NCBI GenBank assembly: GCA_000711775.1
Contig: ARYC01000361.1
Coordinates: forward strand, 22,629 to 86,628
Reading direction: 5' to 3'
Length of the DNA stretch: 64,000 nt
From: Oxytricha trifallax
Lineage: Eukaryota; Ciliophora; Spirotrichea; Sporadotrichida; Oxytrichidae
The notes under the pieces were generated by a model, which searched no databases, had not been told where the DNA came from, and saw nothing but the letters and a program-made list of their open reading frames with translations. Positions 22,480 to 31,800 of the stretch are shown piece after piece. Within the stretch, counting starts at the first letter, position 1; each line of letters starts with the position of its first letter. A program made the position numbers and the translations under genes.

Positions 22480-22885
22480 GCAAGTTTGTGGGAAGTTTCC
22501 TGCCCCATACTTAAAAAATATGCAATTTTTTTAATTTCAAAGAATCTTTATAATTTATTATAATAAAGATATTTTATTCTAGCTTCAAATATCATTTCTA
22601 CCTTGATAATGAATTCACATTTTCATTAAAATAACATTAATTATTAATAAAAAATAAATATTTTTTAGCATTATTTTTAATTTATAATTTAATAAAGAAT
22701 AATTATGTACCTTGAAAATTATATATAAATAAAAGTTATTTAGTACATGGTAATAGTAAATGAAATTGGAATTTATAAGTTTCTAATATTTTTATTGCCA
22801 AACAATATAAAATTTAATTCTGGGGGCAAGAAACTTCCGAAGGGGGGAAACTGTTTTGGGGTGAGAAACTTTCCCCCCCCCAAGT
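22480..22885. mobile_element. Short G-tract inverted-repeat element, copy A
   Basis: About 400 bp, A+T-rich core with G-run ends: left GTGGGAAGTTTCCTGCCCC near 22488, right GAGAAACTTTCCCCCCCCC near 22862-22882, plus inner AACTTCCGAAGG. It has no coding capacity. The core (CAAAGAATCTTTATAAT; CATTTCTACCTTGAT; TTATTGCCAAACAATATAAAA) is clearly homologous to copy C at 58302-58737. It sits between the convergent stops at 22420 and 22897. Confidence 0.8.
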
Positions 22886-22896
22886 TTTAAAACATT

Positions 22897-25800
22897 TCAT
22901 TAAACTGATTAATATTAACTCTTCCATTGATTTTTCATCTCTATGATTTTCTTTTCCTTTTCGATGTGTTTCTCAAATATTAACTGTTTTTATTCAAACT
23001 GCATCATTTTGATTCTCTTCTCATTCTCTTCTTTATCTTAAAATTATAGCTTCCTTTTCTCCTTCTTCCCTGATATCTAGTCTAACATAGTTTCTCGTTT
23101 TTACTTCAATATTTACTCTTTTAAATCCTGCTTGCGACTTTGCATTTTTAACTATTCTTGCAAGGTTCTACGTTCCTCCTCTTGCTATTACTTAAGTTTT
23201 TCCTCTTTAATTTTATGAACTTCAGATAGCTTCCCAGCCGTACGAGAGATATCTTACAGTCTGCCATCTTGCTTTGATTTAGTCCGCATTCAAAACCCCA
23301 AAACCCCTTAGTGAGGTTTATAAGTGCTTTGATTAGTAGGGTAAAGTTGGGGTTTTATTAGGGTTAGGAGAGAAATTAGGCCAGTTTGCAAAATGAGAAA
23401 TAGAAATTAGCGATTTTGGGGTCTATTTATGATGAGAAATACTAAGATTTACTGCTTAAGCTTAGGTATGGTGCGAGTATTAACATAGACTAACTCAAAC
23501 CAGTGATGAATTATGCTGCGATAGCAAAGCTACTGCGCAAGAGTGCCTCAACAGTAAGGTATCAATGCTTGCTAGCTGTTTAGCATTTCAATTCTGGTTC
23601 TTGATAACATCCTGTAAGAAAACAAAAGTTCTCTTAGCACCATATTGAATATCTCTGCGATTCTAAGACTCTTAAGTATTGGGCACATTTCCCACTTGAC
23701 TAGCGAGCTGTGATGTTTCATCGCAAGTTTCCTGACATGCGTATCTCACCATAGACTATCGCAAATATTTATTGAAGGAATGGCATTACCTTCAAGACTG
23801 TAAATAGAGTGAAGAGAGTGATTGACTTTACTCTGCCATTTTATAGTAATAATTTAAACTATATATATCATTAAATGCAGAGGTCTATTGATAATAACAT
23901 CAAGTTCATACACGCTGATGAAGCTGTGTTTACGTTCAACACCTTTATTAATAAGTCTTGTACAAGAAGTACGATAATATAAAAGTGTATGACTAAAAGG
24001 TTAAGGTTGTCACTCACGCAATTTTGACTGGTATCAGTGAAGATTCAGGCTTAGAAACTTATGTTTTCATCCTCGCTCTATTAAGCCAGAGCAGTATATA
24101 GAGTTCTTACAAAAGCTAAGAGATAAGTACAACGATCAAGAGATCATCCTGTTTGTTGATAACCTCTCAGTTCATAAGACTAAGGAATCTAAGAAAGCAT
24201 ATGAAGAGTAAAAGATAACTCATGTGTATAACGTTCCTTACAGTCCTCAATTTAATGGAATCGAATTCTATTGGAGTTAGATTAAGACTCACCACAAGAA
24301 ACTCTTGCTGTATCACCTAATGCATGATCTACCAATTGACACAGTAGACTTAATACAGAGTAGTTGCAAGAGAGTGGGTAAAGACTAGACTACGATATGT
24401 GCAAGGAAAGGAATAATGAATGTTAATTAATAAGTGTTAGACTTAAATGAATGAATAATTTCACATATCAAAAGAACTCTTAAATGGATTCGGCTTCTCT
24501 TTCTTTTCTTCCTTTGGTGCTTTACTAGGACCCATGTTTCTTCTCTTTGTACCAGCACCAGCATCTATGTTCATTTCATCAGACTTTTAAACTTCATTAT
24601 AAAGTCTCTTGCTAACTTAATGAATGGTCTGAGACTTTCTCTCTCTGTGAACCTTTGCATTCTCTTTCATTAGAAATATACCAGTTCCAGGTTTCCCTAA
24701 AAAGTTATAAATCAAAGCTTACTAGAGAGATAAAGATGCTTCTTAAGCTCTGCTAGCCACGTCTCGCTTATTAGTATTCCTTGCTTCTTTTAATCTTCAG
24801 GAGAAATAGAGTAGCGTTTCTTATGAGCTTCTTCTATAATTTCTCTCAAATAATCCTCTTTGATTGTACCAAGAACACCAAAGAAGAAGTTTCTTTCAGG
24901 CAATTTATATGAGAGTTACTTCTTGCTAGGAAGGTAAATAACCACTTCATCATCTTTCATTGCATCCTCGTAGAGATTTGTGACTGAAATCTCTGGGTAG
25001 TTAGGTATTTCAATCAGTTTGATTTCTATGTTTTTAAAAGCTTTCTTCTCCTCGCAGAGTATTGCTTTTAAGAATGATATTTTAGTACCTTCCATCGTTG
25101 GAAGGAATAGACCAACTGTATACATCGTTGATTAACATCAATTTATTTTACCATGCTAAGTAAGGTATCGATAGAGATCCTCCTTGCTACTGAATCTTGA
25201 GATCATTTTTGAGCCTCAACCCTTTTCATTTGGTCATTGAATGATTCCATCTTTGTTCCTCTTCCTATTAATGAATTTCAAGTTTTAATTTATAGACTTC
25301 TGGATCCTATCCTTTAAAATCTTACTATTAAATATGGGCATCTTATAGGAGATCAACCCTGTAAAGATACGTGGAGAAGGTTCGCAGAAGCTGTAACAAA
25401 CTTCAGAGATGGAGCTCCATTTTTATCAATTTAACTCCATTAAATTAGTACTAAATTTGTTTAAATTTAATTAGTACCGGTACTAAATTCGTTTAAGTTT
25501 AATTGGTACCAATTTAATAGTACCAAAACTTAATTAGTACCTAGTTTTAATCCAGTGAGGTTTTAATGGAAAAGTTCCAATCTGGTTCAAAACTTAATTG
25601 GTACCAGTACCAACCTGAACTTTATCTGAGTTGGTACCAGAATCAAAATTATTAAGTGCAAAATTACAAAAATTATAGTTATAAACTGAGTATAAATATG
25701 AAGTCTTAGAGCTGAGATCAAACCATCATTAATGCTGTAGCAACTCCTATACAGTCCAGCTATAGCTATAGAGGTTTTAAGAGCTTTATAAAAGAAATTT

Positions 25801-28753
25801 AATTTAAATTTAAACATGGCGACCAACTTAAATCGTAAAGCAGCACGTTTAGGAACAGGTCATCAAAGATCAACTTTGGCTCAACCAAAAAACAAGAAAT
25901 TATATATATTAAGAAGGAGGAAGAGCCCTTGAATTTGAAGCACAGGTCCTCAAAATAGAAGTTTAAAACAAGAAAGAGAAAGCAGAAATAGAAGTCTAAA
26001 CAATAATAAAAGATGTTGAGGAAGAAAAAGAACAGATACAGATGAAAAAGATTAAAACATTTGAATGCTAAGAATGCTAAAGTATTTCGCAACTGAATCA
26101 AGCCTGAAGAGACATATGAAAGAAATACACTCTGGAAAAGCTAAGGGGTATTTCAAGCAAGATAAGGTAGATGGCAGGTACTAGTGCACGACATGCAAGA
26201 AGTCATATACTCACTCAGCTAAAGTTAAAAAACATATGCAAAAGCATCACCTAAGCGAGTTCTTGATTTAAGATAAAGAGACTAAAAATTAGTGACCGCT
26301 AAAAGAAAATCTAATAATCTTGAGACTTAAAAAGAAAAAAAGGAGAAGCTCAAGAGGCAGAAGCGAATAGAATTAATGAATCAACCTGCTGGTAATGTCT
26401 TTTCAGCATGCTTTTAAGAGAGCCATGTATATTCCTGAACTAAATGCAGTAGACCTTAGCAGTTGTATTGAAAACTACTTACATATAAACGTACCTGCTA
26501 AAGCAAAACTCATAGTGGTTGATGACTATGCCTACAAGGTATATCCTTTCAGCTATCTCCTTAAAAACGAGCAGTATCAAAATGATGCTAACGAATATAT
26601 TGTACTTAGAGAGGCTTAGAAAAAAGATTGCAAGAATTTGCTCAAGCTAGATGGTGTTATTTTAGGGTTTGGTTTCATCGCACCAAGGCTAAAAAAGTTT
26701 GAAATGACTCTCCGAGATTATCTATATTAAAACAGATACCCAGATGACTTGAATATATTCTATCTAATATGATAAAGGGTGTTTAGGAACTTCACGAGCT
26801 TGGATACATTCATAGAGATTTGAAGCCTGAAAATGTTATGCTAAACCTTTGCCCTTTAGAAGTAGTTGTAATCGATTTTAATAGAGCCTTAAGATAAGAG
26901 ATTGTAACCTTAGCAAAGGTTCTTGGTACTCCAGGTTACTTCCCAATCAGAGAGAAATGGACTAATGGCTCTATTAGTGGGATGTTTGGGCAGTAGCTGC
27001 AATAATTTTTTAGAGTGCGATATGGAAAGCATGACTTACATTAATACAAAATATGAAAAATAATCAATAAATCTAGCTGAGAAGCACATAAAACAAGATG
27101 ATGTATGCTAAGAAATAAAGAAGATCGTAGAGAAGATAATAGTAAGAGCTCCAGCATATCCAAGACAATCCTTAGACGATATGCTCGAACCACTAAAGAA
27201 AGGGAGATTCAAGAGATACAACAAAGACAAGCAAGTAAAATTCGTGTGATATAATTAAACTAATACTCATTAAATATTAAAGTCTCATTAAACTTCCGTT
27301 TTCTCTACTAACCCTAATAAAACCCCAACTTTACCCTACTAATCAAAGCACTTATAAACCTCACTAAGGGGTTTTGGGGTTTTGATTGCTTTCTCGACTG
27401 TTTTAGAAAGCAAAGATTCAAACTTTAACTTTTCGCGCTGTTCATAGAGCGTCTTTTTCTCTTAAATTAAGAGAGAATGGTTTTATCCACGATTCCTGAT
27501 AGATTATTGCTTAAGCTTGTTTCTTTCTTCAGCTTCTTTAAGCCTTTGCTAAAGCTTCTACAGATCGGAGTCTAGGTCTTGAGATTCAGAAGTATTCAAT
27601 AATCTCGAGGAATAGTATGGTTAACTCATAGAATTGTTATTGCTTGCTAAGAGACCACCATCAATCTCAGGTCTGTTATACTTCGAGTAAAATTGCTTTT
27701 CTTTTTTTATTTTAGTTTCAAAGAACTCTTAAGTCTCATTAATCAAATCCAAAGCTTTTTTAATTTTTTCCTTTTCTAACTTTTTTTCTTCATCAAGTTT
27801 TGAATTTACTTTACCCTCCCATTTAGACTTTTTATATTCAAATCTTGCTTTTAGATCTTCCATTCGTTCTTTTTGATTTTTCTCTATTAAGTCAAATTTT
27901 TTCTTCTCTTATTATAGCATCTTATTAACCCTGTCCTCTTGCTCTTACTTTTTCTTCTCTGACATTTCTTTAATTTTATTCCATTTTTCTAACTTTCCCA
28001 TAACTCTGTCCATCTATTTTGCGGCGTCTATATATTTAACATGTTTCAAAAACTGTTCTACTTACTCATTTCTATAAACTATGATTAGTTTAGCTTATCA
28101 ACAGACATCTCACCAGCATAAAACTGTTATTCCCCTGTTTACATAATTCCAGACATGCTTGCGTTTTAAGCATTAGAATTGTATTTTTGAGTTTTAAATG
28201 GAGAGTATTGACTTTATCCCATGCCATTTCTCGGATTTGTATTTGATCTCTGTCTCTTCAAATCATCAATTAAAGCTTGAACTTAGTACCCCTCTGCACT
28301 GTTTATTTAATCTTTAGCTTGGCATTTAATTAGCACATTTTATATTGCTTTCAGTTTCAACTATCGCTTTTCTTCGTAATGTTCGTATCTTAAAAGCTGT
28401 CGTTTTTCTGATAGCCCTTTCTCTGCAAATGAATACAAATCCCTATATTTATATGAGAGTTATTATATAATATCTCATAGAGTAAATCTAGAAAAGAGTC
28501 TATAGTTTTTCAATTTCAAGATTATTTGGGAAAATATCCTTATAATGGACTCTTACCTCTAAGCAAGATCATCAGGGTGAATGGCTAATAACTAGCAAAC
28601 ATATAAGGCATCCTAAGTCAGTTTTTTACTATTAGAAGTTTACTTAAAAACCAAATTAAACTTCTCCAATCCTAAGTTATTTGCTAAAAAGTGAGATTAA
28701 TTTATAAAGATAGCTTACCAACCGAATGAGGTTTACTCGATGAGTGTAGCGAC
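22897..28753 (-). CDS. Unknown coiled-coil protein, interrupted by a complete TBE transposon
   Basis: Starts MSLHSSSKPHSV at 28753, first intron at about 28712. The body is a long charged coiled coil: SFAEKGLSEKRQLLRYEHYE, KQMDRVMGKLEKWNKIKEM, RMEDLKARFEYKKSKWEG, KKALDLINETQEFFETKIKK. The frame runs KTLYEQREKLKFESLLSKTV EKA up to the TBE right end and resumes at MRTKSKQDGRLQDISRTAGK beyond its left end, ending QWKSQYQSVQ with TGA at 22897-22899. Deleting the TBE and one ATT gives KTVEKAMRTKSK in frame. Unresolved frame breaks lie near 28060-28090 and 28450-28560. No family recognised; many ciliate cytoskeletal proteins look like this. Confidence 0.78.
23291..23368 (+). repeat. TBE copy 1 left terminal inverted repeat
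   Basis: Starts with 17 nt of telomere-like C4A4 sequence and continues TTAGTGAGGTTTATAAGTGC; near-perfect inverse of 27307-27384. Confidence 0.95.
23380..24454 (+). pseudogene. TBE 42-kDa D34E transposase, copy 1, damaged
   Basis: IS630/Tc1/mariner-superfamily transposase. An N-terminal helix-turn-helix (NYAAIAKLLRKSASTVRY) is followed by the catalytic domain: first Asp in IHADEAVFTFNTF, second in LFVDNLSVHKTK, and Glu in SPQFNGIEFYW, with 34 residues between the second Asp and Glu in related copies. In-frame TGA at 23602-23604 and 23773-23775, a 1-nt deletion near 23961 (SCTRS instead of SWYKK) and a shift near 24075 break it. TGA stop at 24452-24454, 6 bp from the 22-kDa stop. The start codon is unclear. 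Confidence 0.9.
24461..25250 (-). pseudogene. TBE 22-kDa protein, copy 1, damaged
   Basis: Starts MESFNDQMKRVEAQ at 25250; a missing nucleotide near 25205 brings TGA into frame (intact form EAQEMISRF in the 55033 copy). A small intron near 25105-25140 is followed by GLFLPTMEGTKISFLKAIL and YLPSKK. Role of the 22-kDa protein is unknown in the family. Convergent with the transposase. Confidence 0.85.
25430..25640. promoter_or_regulatory. Palindrome-rich divergent region of TBE copy 1
   Basis: Between the divergent 22-kDa and 57-kDa genes lie repeated units of the form TTAATTAGTACC, TAGTACCGGTACTA and TTGGTACCAATTTAAT, GGTACC palindromes in alternating orientation. The same block is kept in copies at 54630-54850 and 62290-62500. 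Likely a shared bidirectional control region (inference). Confidence 0.55.
25816..27249 (+). pseudogene. TBE 57-kDa C2H2 zinc-finger/kinase protein, copy 1, damaged
   Basis: Starts MATNLNRKAARLG. Contains C2H2-type finger remnants, second finger YQCTTCKKSYTHSAKVKKHM, then a kinase-like domain (LHINVPAKAKLIVVDDYAYK; LRKFEMTLRDYLY-like; HRDLKPENVML; VVIDFNRA; GTPGYFPIREKW) and TGA at 27247-27249. Several frameshifts (near 25925, 26100, 26585, 26750, 26965). In the kinase DFG is DFN; the catalytic HRDLKPEN loop is intact. Confidence 0.88.
27307..27384 (-). repeat. TBE copy 1 right terminal inverted repeat
   Basis: Ends GGGGTTTTGGGGTTTTG; inverse of the left repeat. Confidence 0.95.
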
Positions 28754-28859
28754 ATTATATTATATAATTTAATTGCAAATAAATTTAATATATAATTATC
28801 TTAATTGCATTATATCAATTTTTAATGTATATAAATTAATCAAATTTCTATTCATTCTT

Positions 28860-31800
28860 TCATCTCTTTCTGGGTGGGATATTGAATTCAGCTGCATTAC
28901 TTGTGCCTTAAACTTGACCGCGCATCCTCATACCCCCATTAGCATTGTGCCCACCCATGCCCATATTTTGAGTGAAACTATCTTGCTGTCCATAGCCCAT
29001 GCTGCCATCGTTATTGCTGCTGCTCTATTGAGATTAATCATCACTCTCTTATTCTTGTTAGAATTGCTGTTACTACTGCTAGAATCTCTATTATTCATAA
29101 ACTTGAACATTGTTATTGACTCTTCTGCCTGAGTTTTACCCTCCATTGAAATTATTTGCGTTCAATTAGTGATTTGAAAATTGTTATGAATTCTTTTAGG
29201 AACTGCCTTAAGAGTTGTTTTTGAATTTATTGCTTGGAGACTGTTGCTGCTGCTGTTACTATTAATATTGAGGTTATTAAGGTCCTCCCCTCGTGAAGTT
29301 GCTGGTTTACTATTAATAATTTTGATTTTATTAAAACTGTACATCTCTCGAGTTATTACTACGATCTTTCTGACTGTTCTATTGATAATTATTTTGTTGA
29401 TTCAACTATTAGAAATTATTTTGATTATCCTAATCCGACTCCTCTTCACTACTCTGATTCATTTAGAATTTACCATTATACCCTGTTTATTATCGATTTA
29501 CAAAAGCATTATTACTTTAGTTTCTTGGGTGGTAATCTTATGCCAATATTTGTGGGTTTTACTTGATAATTTGCTTATCAGATTATATAGTATTTTAATT
29601 TTTCAGGGTTATTTGATTGCTTCCCATTCTGGCTTGAGAATTTGGCATAGCTTAATTTTATCCTTCAAAGTTTGGTTTCTTATTGATAATATTTCTCTCA
29701 GCTTGGAAGTTTTATTTTGGTTCATAATTTGCATAATTATTATTAACTTGAACTTGAGGCTGTCTAAGATTCACATTTTGGTTGTCTCTGTGTATATCAT
29801 TACTAAATTATATCTGCTTTTTATTGCCTAAACTTGGCTATCTTTCGTGTTAATTAAATCTCCCATTACCTCTGTTACTATCGTTCCCGATAATTACAAT
29901 CTAAGGTTGACTGGCTTTTCGCATTAACTCTTGCTGCTCTTCTAACAACCTATTCTTATTTGCAAGCTCTAAGCTCTTCTTAATATTCTTAATGAAATCT
30001 TTATATGCAGTGACTGAAGTTAAAACAGCTATATTCTCTCCATAAGTTGCAACGACTTTTTTCATGTTATTTGCAAAGATAAATAGCATCTCGAATGAAT
30101 TAAGTGTAGTGACTGATATGCCAAACACTGATACTTTGCATTTAAAGTCCTGCTTGTTTAAGTACACACCTTGGTTTTCAATACCAAACTCTAAGAGTGT
30201 CTAATTTGATACAAAAGGATCATCTCTATCTCCTGTGATACCAACATTTACATTTTTCAAGACCACTCCCACTTCAAAGTTCACATCGCTTAACTTTTTG
30301 TCTAAATCCTTAATCTTTAAAATGGTATTGATCTATTTTTCTCTAGACTCCTTCATAACATCGTTCTTTGACTTTGATTTTTCTTTTTGAATGTACCACT
30401 ACTTTTGATAGTTCAGAATTGCTTCTTCTTTCACATTTAGTGCTCTTTTAAAGAGAAGTTTCTTAAGGACATAGAGGGAGGCATAGTACTAAACAGATGT
30501 CTAGAGTCCACGCTTTTTATTCTTTTTAGAGGGGCCCTTTGCTGTTTTCATGTCACTGAAATTAAAAGCCAGTTTATATTGCATTCCTAGATCTGTTAGG
30601 GATTTTAAGATATCATTTAAACTTAAAAAATTCTGATGAAATTTAAGTGGGATTATAATATTAAAATAAGGGCAAATTTTAGTTTACTTATAATAGATAT
30701 AGGAAAGATTTCCTCTATGTCTTTATTAATTATCTCATAATTAAAGATCAATGTTTTCAAATAGATAAATTGTGCCGAAAAATTCTTATTAAAATAATTA
30801 ATTCTATTATACATAACATACATTCCATTAAAAAATTAACGCAATTTTGACCATATTACTAAAATTGTATATAAAACAAGTACTCATATTATTTAGAGTA
30901 TTTATTGCAGTATTCGATTATGATTTAATCAATACATACGTTTAGGTTTACTTAAAATTAATTTTAATAAAAAAATATAATTTTTGGATTATTATTATAA
31001 AAATAAAAAAAAACTTTCTTCTTTAACCCTGGTTCATCAAAAATATTGCAAGATATATCTACAGTGAGAAATGGATCAATATTAGGAGCTTTGCCGCACA
31101 TTAAGAAGAAGCACCTTTTGTCAACGCTATCAAGCTAGTCGTCTACAAAGTTCTCACTTCTTTAATTCAAATATTGATTGTTCATTACACTGGTTCTTTC
31201 TTATCCTTTAGTAGGGGACTATTAAAACTTCTGAGCTTTGACTATTTTACTTCCTCTATTAGGAGATGTCATTTGATAAGCATCTTACTAATAGTTTTGA
31301 TTTAGAATTGATTAGTTGTTTCTATTAGTTTGCCTTGATTAAGGTACGCCACCATACTATTGAACTGAAGTGGGTCTTGATGAAGGATTAGTGTTATTTA
31401 AGATATCTGAGATAGTCAAGGTTTCCCTAGTTTTATTGTGAGCCATAGATGGATCAGGAAGATCCAGTGCAAAGAAATCGTATGGTACTTGCCGGGAATT
31501 TAGATTCGTCCTATCCTAAGAAGGTCCGGAACCATATATGATATCAGTCAAAGTTCTTCCTCCATTCTTATCTGGAGTATTATAGGCATTTGAGCCACTA
31601 AAAGCCTTACCAATCATTCCTGCTAAAGTTCCTTTAGGTTAAGCATTTTCAAGCTGGGCTTATGATCTTGAGTAAGAAGTGTCTCTTTGCATATTTGGAT
31701 TTTGCCTTGAAATGTTATTAGTTTATCTGCTGAAAGTCTTCAAGGTTTCTCTCTTGAAATAATCAAGCAACATTACTTCTTTCAAAAGCACTTTGGCAAT

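Larger units (their letters stand above)
23291..27384 (+). mobile_element. TBE transposon copy 1, complete (4094 bp)
   Basis: Telomere-bearing element of the Tc1/mariner-related TBE family known from Oxytricha germline. Both ends are CAAAACCCCAAAACCCC within inverted repeats of about 78 bp (23291-23368 and 27307-27384). ATT flanks both sides (23288-23290 and 27385-27387), matching the ANT target rule. It carries the three TBE genes in standard order: transposase (+), 22-kDa (-), zinc-finger/kinase (+). All three have lesions. It lies inside the coding sequence of the 22897-28753 gene. Confidence 0.97.

Noticed and set aside
23291-23307. C4A4 repeats at 23291, 27368, 51919 and 60153 as chromosome telomeres or chromosome ends
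   Set aside because: They are part of roughly 78-bp TBE terminal inverted repeats, flanked by ATT, with unrelated DNA continuing beyond.
28773-29132. Plus-strand frame near 28773
   Set aside because: Overlaps the 3' end of the chorein-like gene on the opposite strand, which is well supported.
29244-29831. Long Leu/Ile-rich plus-strand frame
   Set aside because: It is the antisense of the Gln/Asn-rich tail of the minus-strand chorein-like gene; the minus strand reads through in the ciliate code.
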